Shown piece after piece: positions 35,933 to 47,500 of a stretch of DNA of 64,000 nt. The notes under the pieces are model-generated. The model searched no databases. It was not told the origin of the DNA and saw only the letters and a list, made by a program, of their open reading frames with translations. The stretch covers positions 248,001-312,000 of the forward strand of contig JAKZHN010000042.1 in assembly GCA_037179335.1 (NCBI GenBank). The letters are read 5' to 3'. Source of the stretch: Cyclaneusma minus (Eukaryota; Ascomycota; Leotiomycetes; Marthamycetales; Marthamycetaceae). The number at the start of each line of letters is the position of its first letter. The stretch's first letter is position 1. The translations under genes and the position numbers were made by a program.

Positions 35933-37235
35933 TCAAACTATCTTCGTCAAGTACTCTCTGTCGATGTCTCTAGGTTGAAACTCTGCTGTTGTCTCAGGAC
36001 TCCCGCTGGGTGGAATCTTGTGTAGCTCAGTCTCTTTGGATTCGTCGAACCTCGTATACCATCCCTTGACCTCTTGAGATTTGTTGTGGCGCCCAGGTAG
36101 GTGTCTGCTTGTAGTAGCAGTTTCAGAGTCTCCGCTTCTATGTTGCCGGCTCCGAGACCAGTATTTGGACTTGATCCTTTCGAAAATACTGAATGATTTG
36201 AGAAGCGGACGGTAGACTGGGAAGCAGCAACATAGAACCGCAAGAGCGAGCTGAAGCGCAACCCACTCGCCTTCTTCAGTATTGCTGACTGTTTACTAGT
36301 TAACGCAGCCCAGGAGTCTATCGGGGAAGCAAGGCATATCCTACAGTCTTCAGGGTGGTAGGTGATCCCAATTCTGATGAAACCAATAATTCCAACACTG
36401 TTCCAAGTCAGTATCGTGAAAGCATGAATGAAGAGAAGTCAGAGCACTCACAATCCCCCCAGAAAGAAAACAAAGCTTAACACCAACTTATCCCGCAATG
36501 AAATTTGCAAGCGTCCAAGCATGAACATCGGTAAGGCCATAATTACAAAGTCGAAGAAGCTGTTCGGTGCTTCCACACCCACAACGAAAGCGTTGAAGTT
36601 AAAGCAGTGGCCTGACAACAATGGATCGTAAGCTTTGGCTATTGGTGAACATTCCAAAATTATAGCCAGAGTTGCCGCTATCGCCCACAGAACATTGAGG
36701 ACCGCAACGACTATTACGGTGATGGAGAAACCGCGATGAACGCCGAAAACGTGGCGGTAAAGGCAGAGAATGCTGAGTTTCGCGCAAGCCAACGAGGCAG
36801 GAGTGAACATGATTGCGATCCATGCTGCTTTCAGATAGGAGGAGAGAACCGGATATGGAAGTTCGTCGACGGGATAGCCTGAGCCATGTTCACCAGCTGT
36901 TTTCGAAGATGTTAGCGGATATCCTAATAACTTGAGCATTTGGGACGTCAGGGGGACACACTCCAGAGCGCAAAACCTGTATAAAGTAGGAAAAACAGCA
37001 AGGCCAACACTGCGAACCAATCTTCCCATCCGTATTTCGCGGCTGCACGTTTGCGTGCCGCAAAACGCAAAACCACTGCCAGCACCGTAACTGGTATTAG
37101 AATGGCGGACTCTATGATGAAGTCCTTGTCGTAGGCGTTGTAAGTCATTGTAGCCGCCACTTTCTCGAAGATCAGCCAGTGATGATTGTGATAGTGACTG
37201 ACGGTAGGTTGCATGGATACTCGGAACAATGGCAT
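35933..37235 (-). CDS. PTH11-like seven-helix membrane protein (rhodopsin domain)
   Basis: Exons 37235-36962, 36896-36452, 36397-36345 and 36288-35933 join in frame to 375 residues. The product is an integral membrane protein of the fungal rhodopsin-domain/PTH11-like group. It has seven hydrophobic segments, KYGWEDWFAVLALLFFLLY after the first loop, and a cytosolic C-terminal tail rich in Ser, Arg and Glu (KSKYWSRSRQHRSGDSETAT). The middle 53-bp exon is short but restores the expected IRIGITYHPED reading. Translation may instead begin at the Met of MTYNAYDKDF (37148), which matches relatives better. Family members are surface receptors or of unknown function, and they are frequent passengers in metabolite clusters. 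It converges with the hydrolase gene, the two stops being about 50 bp apart. Confidence 0.85.
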
Positions 37236-37951
37236 GGTGATTTATCGTAAATTCATACAGGCCGGAGTCTGTCATATGGCTGCCCTACAAGACAAGTGGG
37301 AGCGCCACCGAAGGCTGAGCGGCATTGCATTCACTGATGAAGAGCTGCAATTGTGGATGATCCCAGCATAGTCGTACCGAAGGATCCCCGATGCCGCATT
37401 CCTTCAAAGCTTGCGATGTAGCACATTTGCAAGCGGTCAGCGGAGGAGCATGGTCCGGCGAGTAACAGCATTTAGAAATGTTGTCGATACAACCTGACTC
37501 CTGGCGTTTGCTGTTCAGCTGCTGATTCTCGAACGAATCAAAACAGCATCCTATGCCAGCAGTCAGTCCTTAGGCTGGATGGCGGGTTGTGCAACCACCC
37601 GTATGCACCTCGGTGGAGACACGGCAGGGTAGTAAGCGGCATGTTGATGTGTGAGCCGATTGGCATTGATACTGACTTTGCTATTTTGACGGGGCTGAAT
37701 GCGCTTTCAAGGATACGACTATTTCAACCGATCCTTGACAAAAAGCCACGATTCTGGGTTACAGCAAAAATCAAGGTTTGAGCCCGATGGTTCGGAATGA
37801 CACATGCTATGAGTCTGACCGCGTTTGGAGGATTAGCAAAACCGCTGCACCACATCAAACCTCTCCTTCCAAAAGCCTGTCTCGTCAGCCTTGCCGCCGT
37901 GGCCAGTCCAACGGGCCTTGCTTTTCGCCATAGACAATCTCTACCGCAACC
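37236..37951. other. Divergent intergenic region
   Basis: This lies between the divergently transcribed PTH11-like and sulfotransferase-fold genes, so it probably holds both promoters. No coding signal is recognised; the open frames are short and conflicting. Confidence 0.5.
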
Positions 37952-38872
37952 ATGGCTTCTCGGGAGGTCGACAAGTTGCCAGTCATCACGCCTCGACCCG
38001 TTGAAATGCAAGTCCTCTGTCTTGGCCTTTCGCGGACAGGAACTATGAGTTCGTCCCGCATTCGAGTTCACCGAGATGAAGATGCTGATGCTGCTAATAG
38101 CAATGTACACAGCTCTGGGGCAACTCGGCTACAGGAGTTACCATTTCCTGGAAGGCGCCAAGAATAATCCCAAGACGAGAGATTTGGTCTGCTGGATTGA
38201 GGCAATGAAGCACAAGATTTACGGAACGGGACAGCCATATACCGGCGCGGACTTTGACAAGATTCTACAGAACTACAGTGTGAGTCTTTCAAACCTCTAC
38301 ATCCGGTCAGCCAACGCAGAACTAACTAATGCTTCTATCAGGCTGTCACCGACACGCCCTGTGTGAACTTTTCAGACGAGCTTGTATCTTTCTATCCAAA
38401 CGCGAAAGTCATCCTCACCTCCCGCGAACCCAAGTCATGGATTCAGTCTATGGACAACTGCTTCTACTACATCCTCAGCTGGCGCATCTGGCCCATTCTC
38501 CACTACATCGACCCCGACGGCATGGGCGCCGTATATGACCTTCTCCAGCTCGCATTGATTGATTGGACCGGCTGCGACTGGCAAGACCAGTCTAAGCTGG
38601 AGAAGCATATGGAGGAACATTGCAATCACATCCGACGAATCGTGCCCCGTGAAAACTTGCTAGAGTTCAATGCGAAAGAAGGCTGGAGTCCGCTCTGCGA
38701 GTTTCTTGGGAAAGACGTACCGAAAGCAGACTTTCCGCATGTGAACAAGGGCGGAAATGCAGCGAATATCATCAAAGTCGCCATTGCCATCAAGCTGGTG
38801 AAGCTAAGTGTCAAGCCCCTTGCTATAGGCCTGGGGCTGTGGCTTGCGCTGTGGTTAGCAATGGGAAATTGA
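37952..38872 (+). CDS. Sulfotransferase-fold P-loop protein with C-terminal membrane helix
   Basis: Exons 37952-38048, 38101-38279 and 38342-38872 join in frame to 268 residues. The family is the fungal sulfotransferase-like P-loop group (PF17784-type). Signatures are LGLSRTGTM at the 5' phosphosulfate-binding loop, YTALGQLGYRSYH after the first intron, and VILTSREPKSWIQSM at the 3'-phosphate-binding strand and helix. The C-terminal part is hydrophobic (LSVKPLAIGLGLWLALWLAM) and could anchor the protein in a membrane. Such genes are common in ascomycete metabolite clusters, but their substrate is seldom known, and some may not be true sulfotransferases. The first donor is weak (GTTCGT), so the Thr-Met junction there is less certain. 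Confidence 0.82.
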
Positions 38873-39530
38873 AAAGCAAATATCTGGTAGAATCATATTA
38901 TTATGGCTCAAGTTAGGGTTCAGACATTGTTATGGCTGTCTCCATGTGTATAAAGCAGATCTGTAGTATTGAGCGCGGCAGCGCCCACGTGCAGGGATGC
39001 TCGAGAGCGGCCGAGAGAAGGTCACGTTGCGGTCACGGGGTAACGCCGTAATACGTATGTTCGAAATTTCTCTATGATACCTTATATAAACCCAGATTAA
39101 AATTACAGTTTACATATATGAAAGACAACTCAGATTGATAAGTGCTACATCTCCTTATTTTATCGAGTATGTCACAAATTGATTTAGTCGTGATACCGTA
39201 GCGTAGCGTTTCACCTGCAGCCACATTCCCGATTTCGCTTCATTTTAGCTAAGAACATCTGGCTGAACCCGAATTTTCTATCTAGCAGCCGCAAGATATC
39301 TCGCATTCAAAATACATACATGTGGCGCAAACTTTGCCGTCGCTTGTTACTGTTTCTCGGTGTCCACGAGTCACATGCGGCCAGTTCATGTACTCGCAAA
39401 CTCCCAATTGCAGGCCAGCAATCACGCGAGTAGTGAATGAGGTATCCACAAGAAGAAACAATCTCTACTCTCTAATAGGTTAACACAAAGCTGCCGAACG
39501 TATATCCCAGTAACTCATTCGGATTCCAGG
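38873..39530. other. Intergenic, MFS promoter
   Basis: An AT-rich stretch between the sulfotransferase-fold gene and the MFS gene. It contains a TATATAA-like site near 39083. No gene is seen. Confidence 0.5.
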
Positions 39531-41677
39531 ATGCGGTCTGCAAAGGAGGGCGAGCAAGTAGCCCATGGCTCTTCGTCAGAACACGAGAACACGGATTTCA
39601 ACTTCAACAGCACGTCAGAACTTGTACCGCTGCCACGCTCAAGGACATCAGAGGACACTGGGAAGGTGTCCTTGAAACCGGGAAAGCCAGACCAGGTGGT
39701 AGAGATCGAGGATGAGCAGTCTTCGATAGTATTTCTCCGGGGTTGGCGGCTTCAAGTTCTCAACTTTGCGTGAGTTATCCGAGTCGATGATAAATGAACA
39801 CGTCTGATTCCTTTTGGCCTCTCAGAACGTGTCTCAGCTTGTTCTTATCAAACCTGGAGACAACAATTGTCAGCACCTCGCTGGTTGCTGTTACAAATGC
39901 CTTGGATGGCTTCAACACTAGCAGCTGGGTCATCACAGCGTACTTGCTGACTTACACCGGTAAGTCCCTTACCCAGCTCGACTCAATTATGTCTAACAAA
40001 AATTACAGGATTTCTCGTCATACTAGCCAAGCTCAGTGATATTTTTGGGCGAAAGCCACTCTTCATTATCTCCCTCATACTATTCATGATATTCTCGATA
40101 GGATGTGGACTGAGCCAAAGTATGACTACTTTGTACGTACCACACCCCTGACTTCTGAATCAATATAGAGTTTGATAGTAATGGCGGCAGAATCATCCTA
40201 AGAGCATTCCAAGGAATCGGCGGTGGAGGACTCTACGCGATGGCTTTTGTCGTTCTCCCCGAAATGGTTCCTACCTCGAAATATCCGCTGTACGCAGCCA
40301 TTTTGTCTTCGACCTTCGCTCTGTCGAATCTGATTGGCCCTATTCTGGGTGGTGCTATCAACAATGCGAATCAGGATACAACGTGGAGATGGATTTTCCT
40401 ACTCAAGTATGTGCTCTCACCCCCCCGCAAAAGCCTTTTAAAAACTGCCACAACGTTCCATCTCGTGATGCTAAATCACTAAAGTGGTCCCGGCGGCGCC
40501 GTCGCACTGCTCCTCGTTCTCATCGGCATGCCCTCCAACTTCCCCACCCGTGCAAACCAAGATTACTCCGTCAAAGAACGCATCTTCACCATCCACAGTT
40601 TCCGCCGTATCGACTTCGTTGGCCTATTCCTTCTCCTCTCAGCGTCCATTCTCTTCGTAGCATCCCTCGAGGAAGGCGGCACGCAGTATTCCTGGCACAG
40701 CGCCGTGACGCTCTCCATGCTCATAATTTCCTTCTTCCTCTGGGCCGCCTTCATTCTCTGGGAGCGCTTTCTCTCCAAGTCCCAAGAAATAATCACCACC
40801 AATTCTCGCACTACCCTGGAACCCGAAACACCAGCTGGAGTTGAAAGCAAGAAGAGAAATTTGACGCTAAGGGAACCCATCTTCCCCTGGCGCCTCACCA
40901 CGTCCAGACTTGCGATGGGCGTCTTACTAAACGCCTTTTTCACTGGCGCCACCATAACATCCGCAATTATCTATCTGCCCCAGCGTTTCCAAATCGTGAA
41001 TTCCAACTCACCTCTTGTATCTGGCTACAGACTTCTCGCATTAACAGTCACGGCGTCGGTTGGTTCTTTCATCACTGGTATACTCCTACAAAGGCTGAGA
41101 GTCGCCTACTTCTACACCATGCTAGCAGCCGCCATTTTGCAAACTATCGGACTTGTGCTGATGGGCTACCTGCCCAGCAGCTCAGCGATTCCGAGTGCAA
41201 GTTATGGGTATCAGGTGATCATGGGACTGGGGTTTGGGGGAAGTTTGGGGACTGCTATTATGCTTGTTCCTGTTGCGGTTTCACAGGAGGACATGGGTAT
41301 GTATTGTCGCTCATTATCCACCTACCTCCTATTACCCAAAACCATACAACACACTAACGCCCGCAACAGCAGTAGGCATGGCAGCAATCGGTCAATTCCG
41401 CAACCTAGGCGGCGCAATAGGCATCGCCGTCTGCGCCAACATCCTCAAAGACCGCGTCACATCAGAACTGCAAGAGGCCCTTACCCCAACACAACTACAA
41501 ACCGTCCTCAACGCCCCACAATCACTGAGTAGCTTGACACCCGCCTTGCAAGATATAGCCAGGTCAGCGTATTCAGATGGCTATAATGAGCAGATGCGTG
41601 CCATCGCTGCTTTCGGAGGCGCTGGCATCTTGGCTACGTTTCTGATCTGGGAACGCGAGCCGCAGAAAGCGAATTGA
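39531..41677 (+). CDS. DHA14-type MFS multidrug/metabolite exporter
   Basis: A drug:H+ antiporter of the 14-helix MFS group, the usual efflux pump in fungal toxin and polyketide clusters. Exons 39531-39769, 39826-39959, 40009-40132, 40191-40406, 40485-41296 and 41370-41677 join in frame to 610 residues. The cytosolic N-terminus has about 75 residues. The helix-2/3 loop shows KLSDIFGRKPLF (family G-x-x-D-x-x-G-R-K pattern). Motif C-like ALSNLIGPILGGAI lies in helix 5. TTWRWIFLL follows before the fourth intron. Its position between the cluster enzymes and the regulator suggests that it exports the cluster product. It converges with the regulator gene, with only about 116 bp between the stops. 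Confidence 0.92.
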
Positions 41678-41793
41678 AGACCGGCAACTGAACTCGAATT
41701 TGATGCTTTTTCCTTCCTCGGCGGGCACCACTTGTGCAGTCAGTGAGTAACTTAGTATGTGTAGACAGAGTTTGTCTGCGACACATCATCCAT

Positions 41794-44539
41794 TCAATGA
41801 CCCAAAACCCCATGCCCACCCACCACCGTCTCTCTTCCCGGCCCCCCCTGCGGTCTCTCCCCATTAACACCCCAATCAAAATCCCACAAGCCCTGCCCAC
41901 CATCCTGTCCCCCCCCCCCCATTCCCACACCCCCCATCCCCACGCCCGGCACCGTCCCCATCTCGCCCGCACACCCCTGTGCCGTCGCCTCAAACATCGC
42001 ATTAATGTCCAACAAGTTCGGGAAGTCCGGACCGTGAAGATTCTCCATGCCGCTCCAGAGATTCGTCAGACTGCCTTGATCGATCTGGTTGCTGCGCCGG
42101 GCCAGTACGGCGCTGTCGAGTTGGCCGGTTAGGAAACGGAAGAAATCAAGGTAGAGGGAGGGCCAGGAGCCGGTGGGGAGTGCTTTGGCGATTTTCTCGA
42201 TGCGGTCTGCTGTTAGGCAGATTTTGTCGGCTGCGCGTGTGGCTTCGCGTTGAGGGAGCCAGGTCTTGATTGCCTGTGGGAGATTAAGGAGTGGTTATGG
42301 AAAAGAAGGGAAAGGGGGAGTACCTGGAAGATTTCTGTGGCGGCGTGGCATACGTTTATAAGCTGCATGTTGTGGACGCCAACGGCCAGTTTTACCATGA
42401 GTGGGTCGAATAGGAATATGTCTATCAGTTTCATGGCGACGTTGAACGTCTGTTCTGATATCGCAGCTGACTCTGCAGAATTTGGGGCTAGACCCAGCGA
42501 GCACAGATCTCGTGATGCATGGGCGTTGAGAACTAACATGCCGTGATGGATGTAGAACGAGAGCACAGGAAGATATATGGCCACAGCCGAGTCCCGTGCA
42601 GCGCAACGCTTGTTCTTGACAGACTCAAGAGCGGTAAAAGCTTCATGGTGCCAGGTTACTATATCGGACAGTCTTTTCGTTTGCCGGCGATGGTCCTCGA
42701 GCGCTTTGAGCTGGTAATCGATTAGCTAAGTTCTCGCTAGACTGTGTCCAAGCTACATACTAGTGTCACGCGCATCTCAACTATACCAATCGTTACATGA
42801 TCATTTGCGGATGCTGAGGGATATGATAGCCAGTCTCCGACATTGGAAGGAATGTCTCGCCAGGAGATATAGAGGGTGCGACCGGTTGTCATACCCCAGC
42901 TTTTATCCATGATGAAGACAAACAACCAGGTGCGCTGATAATTACGGATGAGACGTTCTCGCTGCTCCGGTGTTGGGGGTCGCAAGAGATTCACACGTCT
43001 TACTATCATTGCCGGCCGATGAATTCCGAGTTCCCGTGCAAGTTGGATGGCCTGACTTTGGTATCAGTAAGAGCTGAAAGCAATGAAAAGAACGAAAAAA
43101 GAGGGGCGCGGAATGATTTGTTCACTACTCACATGTCCTAAACGCAGCCATGATGGGTCGTCCGAGTAGTGCTCGCAAGCACGCGCCCAGTAGGTAATAC
43201 TCAAGATAGCTTGGATCGTTTCGAGCGATTTGACGGAATTAAGGATTGACCACTTGATGTTTTGCTCGGCCATTGAGTAAAGAAGGGGTGCAAGAAGTCG
43301 GTCTCGTGGTCGTGTGGAGACAGCCGAGCCGAGCGCACAGATCACAGAGAAAAGGGTGAACGATGTTTCGTGCACGTATTGGGGTATATGAAGACTAGGA
43401 TCTAAAAGTCCCACCACAGGGTGTCTAATTTGGTAAAACCTTTCATCTACTGTCAGCTTCAAGTCCTTTCCAAAGAAGAGAATACGTACAGCTCGAAATA
43501 ATCAGTGATATCCTTCTCGCTGAGAAGACCAGCTGCCAGTGGGTCACACATGGCAGGAGCCATACGAAAGGGGCTGTCCAGGGTCTGGTGACCTAAGATT
43601 TCCCAATCTTTCCGTTCCGAGTCTCGAGAGGCTGTAAAAGATACGTTCAGTAAATCACCTTTCACGCGCATTAGTGACAGTATTACCGAAATATCGAGCG
43701 AGCAATTGCCCGTCAGCGTAGGGACCAACACCGGTCCCCGGCGGCTGGCCAACAACTTTTGCATGACTGGAGGCTTCCAAAGCAGCCGGCTTGTTTGAAT
43801 TCGATTGCGGGGATAACGGGTGACCCATGCCGGAACCATGAGATTCAGTCTGCGGCCTTTCCGCAGCAACAGCAGCAGCTAATATATGAAGGGGGGAGCA
43901 CACGGATTCATCCACATCAGGCTCCAGAGCTGGCCTGCGGGGTCGGCGCTCAGTGGATGCCTCGCTGACGGATGAATGGCGAGCAAACCCATGGTCCGGC
44001 CCACCCCGTTCACTTGCGGAGGTGCCATCTTGCTCATTCGAAGTCGTCGCATCTGGACTCATCGGCGCGGGGTTTTGATTTTGAGCTTGGCGCTGGCCGA
44101 GAAGAGCGGCAGCAAGATCTCGCTCAATGGCACTGTCTGCTATACGGGCTAGCAGTTTCTCGACTGTGTCTGGCTTGCTGAAAGGTTCTCAGCCAGGGAC
44201 TCGGGTGAAAGCATCCTAAGAACAGCCACTCACTTTGTACTTCCCCTTTTCCTCCCCCGATTGGATTTTAAGGGATACTCGCAAGTGAAACTCTGGGACA
44301 TGCAGCGAGAACTGGGTGGGATTCAGCGCAAGCTATTTTGGCATTGAGCAGTGAAATGTAGAGATAAGGTTCACAAACCATGGTTGCTTCCGGTCACACT
44401 TTTGCCGGGCGGCACGACATGAAAGACAGGCCGTTGGGGGTATCTTTGGTTTCGGGGTATCATTGGCATCATTACTGCTAGTCGTGCTCTCGGCGACCCT
44501 GACGTCCGCCGGCTGCGCAGAGCTCTGTTCTTCCCACAT
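41794..44539 (-). CDS. Zn2Cys6 transcription factor (probable cluster regulator)
   Basis: Eight exons (44539-44379, 44311-44234, 44177-43687, 43631-43490, 43439-43133, 43051-42761, 42710-42324, 42273-41794) join in frame to 778 residues. The binuclear zinc cluster spans the first intron: CLSCRAARQKCDRKQP, then CSRCMSQSFTC, spacing C-x2-C-x6-C-x5-C-x2-C-x6-C. A basic linker (NRGRKRGSTK) follows. The middle region carries the fungal-specific factor domain (FELFYQIRHPVVGLLD, WARACEHYSDDPSW, RTWLFVFIMDKSWGM). The last exon ends in a Gly/Met-rich low-complexity tail; its DNA includes a long C tract near 41909. Regulators of this build placed beside a PKS and an exporter usually control the cluster. 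Confidence 0.92.
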
Positions 44540-47500
44540 GGCTGTCTCCCTTTCGTCTCATGGATGATCTGACTCGGGATCGGATGGCTTCGTAAAAAAA
44601 GAAGCAAAAGTTGAGCAGTCCCAGCTGGTTCGAATCAGCCTTTCGGGAGGGACAAGTCCATAAGCTCTAATAAATTTAGAGAGCGCGACGGCAGCAGCGA
44701 GGTTCACAGCGGCCAGGCCGGCGTTCAAGAGAACCTAGGTACACGGCGTGGTATGGCGTTATCGCCATTCTCAGATATACGCAGCAACTTTTGGCATTTC
44801 GCGAGGCCTGTCCTGAATCGCGCCATACCTCTCCACTATGGCGGGGTATTGTTTGAATGGCGAGCCTCTGAAGGCGTGCTCGACTCTCGAGGCTGCTGTG
44901 GCGTGCGAGAATGAAAAGATGCTTGTTGACTTGAAGAAAGTGGTGGACCTACAATTGCTGCTCTCTGCAGAGGCTCGCAGAGAACTCGGAGGAAGATGAC
45001 GTGGGAAAAGGTACTGTACGGGAATGCTGTGTCCTCACGGGAAGCTGCTTGATGCCATATTGCCAGCTGATAACGGAGTCGTCAGCAGGCCGAAGGATCG
45101 TATGGTCGACGTGCATGAAGAGCGAAAGGAGGAGGACGCTGCTCAGAAATTGACGATGATGGGCTAAAATCCCTTTTACAGCATCGGACTCTCGGACCCC
45201 GATAAACAATCGTGGCCCGAGGACGATGCCGAGCGTCCCCTCTTCTAACTAAACCCATTGAACTTCCATCAACGTCGACCTCACTACTGCAAACGCAGAG
45301 CCTTCAAGTTCGAACGAACCACGCCTCAGCCCTCCTGCAGTCCGCTCACAATCACCACGATAATATGATTCCCCCCTCTTCAGGCCAGATCCTCCCCTCG
45401 CTACACTCCAGCTCGCCGCCAGGCACACACTTTCTCTCACAGCCGCCAGCCTGTCGAGACCTCACGCAGACGCCAATCTCTGTCTCCCACGAGTCACAGC
45501 CGCCAGGCTCCCTTACTTTCAGACAGCTGCACTCCAGCTTCCCTGCCGCCAGGCACTCTCTCACAGACGCCAGTCTCTGTTTCGCTCATCTGCAGCCACC
45601 TCGCCGCACACCGGCTCTCCTACGTCTTTTTTATTATTATTTTCCAGTAATTCAAATAAGACTCCTTGTCGGCAACCCGTACCGCACTTGCTGCAGTTCT
45701 GACAAGTCGATCTTTTTCTCTTTTCTGGTTTCAATTCAAGTCTGGCAGGAATTCGCGAGCTCCGGAACAAGGCGGATTGAGTGACAGTCGTTGCCATGCC
45801 AGTGGTAAGCCCTGTCACGTCTTCGAAAGACACATCGTCCAACTCTGGCAGTCTTTGAAAACAGGCAAATCTTGCCATTCACATGGTGCATCGTGCCGCA
45901 GACATGGTCACCGATGGCGCGGATAATGCTGCTGGACTCGTACCCTAGTCAAGTCGGAGCAGTGAGGTCAAAGATCCCGCCTACAACCCTCGGATTTGTG
46001 ATGCGGTGGATCTAGGACTTCGTGGCACGAGTGTGCTGATATGCCTGAACCGTCTCACAGCAGTGACGAGTGTTTTGATGCAAGTGTTCGGGTGATGAGC
46101 TAGTGAAGAGCTGAATACCGCAGATATGCTTCATCTGATGTGCTGCTGTGGTCTGGCCCGGCCCGCGGGTCTCAATCCGTGCCCTTGGGACAGTTGACAA
46201 TATGTGCAAGGCTCGATACTTGCACATGGCTTTAGTCGCTCACCGATGTGTGCTCGGTTCTCTGCAATGTCACCTGTCAGCATGCTGTGGCCGAGGAACG
46301 GTGATGTTTGGAGAGCGGGGGCCTAGTTGCGGCTCTCCTGGGTATAGCTCCCACGCTCCAAAGGATCGCTCAGTGATTAGGTGCTGAGATCTACAGGTTG
46401 CCTTATCTGAGCAATGTTGATGATTGAGGGCTTCAAGTGGTATGTCTTCTGAGTATATTACCGGTTATGATCATTCTCATTGCTAAACAACAGGGATTTT
46501 CAGCCACAAAAGCACATTGCTACATGCAAAACCGCAGTCTGGTGTTCAAGCCTCCCCAACAGACGTATTCGGGACAAGTATGACTTGAAACGTTTGATAC
46601 GGCGCGTGCCACAAAAGAAGAATCGTCTCATAGTTGTGTAGCACAGTGGAACAGGCAGTTCCCGCGCTGGAGTACTTGGACTTTGTCTCATTGCTGCAGC
46701 ATTATCCGGGAGGCTGCATTTGTACGCATCGAACAGCAATCTAGGCATAAGTATGGAAGTTCTTCCCCATGAACAGTGCGTCGCTCAATAATAGCTCTGT
46801 CAATCTACCTGAACCAGACCAGAGTTCTCAGAAAACAAGACATGGCGAGATGCAGCTATGGTGTCCCCAAAGACTGTCTAAAAATTGTTCAGCGTCAAAG
46901 CCTACAATCTTCGGTCTACCATTTTCATTCGCTCTCTCAACTTCAACATTTATGCTGTGACGTTCATTGTTCAGCATATGGGGGAAAACTTGGAAGTATT
47001 GGGCATAGTCTGATGTTCATTGCCAGAAGGTTTGCCCCTGCTCTGACTATCGATGATGTATAACAGCAGCCAAGTGAGTACAGAGAGATGGTGGCAAACA
47101 TCTACGATGAGATAAGCTAACAGAGAACACCACAGCAGTGAAGGCTGGAAACTAATTGCTGCACGCCGGGAAAATACCCTGAACAGCTGTGGCTCTCTGA
47201 AATTGGCGCAAAGCACGTTTTTGCTAGCTGACCAAGTACCACACTGCAATTTGTGACATGCGGCAACTTCTGCTGGCAGCTGGGCTAAGTTTGTGCTCAG
47301 ATTCAAGTTGCAGCTAACATGCTTGTAGTAGCGCTTTCAATGTTCCAGATCCCGGACTTTGAATTAGTGAATGAGAAGAATATGAGCTGCAGCTTGGATG
47401 CTCAATGGTACCTAGGTAGCGATCGATATTCAATTGTTTTGATGGCTCTTTTCAGTGCTGACTCTATTCCATAATTAGGATACAGGCTCGAATGCAGTAG

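Noticed and set aside
41900..41925. C homopolymer suspected to cause a frameshift in the regulator
   Set aside because: The frame runs through it to a stop with a coherent Gly/Met-rich tail; length error remains possible but is not needed.
44620..44645. Possible tRNA T-arm (GGTTCGAATC)
   Set aside because: The stem pairs only four bases and no upstream cloverleaf arms are present.
45212..45784. Plus-strand 190-codon open frame, Ser/Pro/His-rich
   Set aside because: It is built over a degenerate direct repeat in the DNA, has biased composition and no domain or splice support; it could be chance or a repeat-derived frame.
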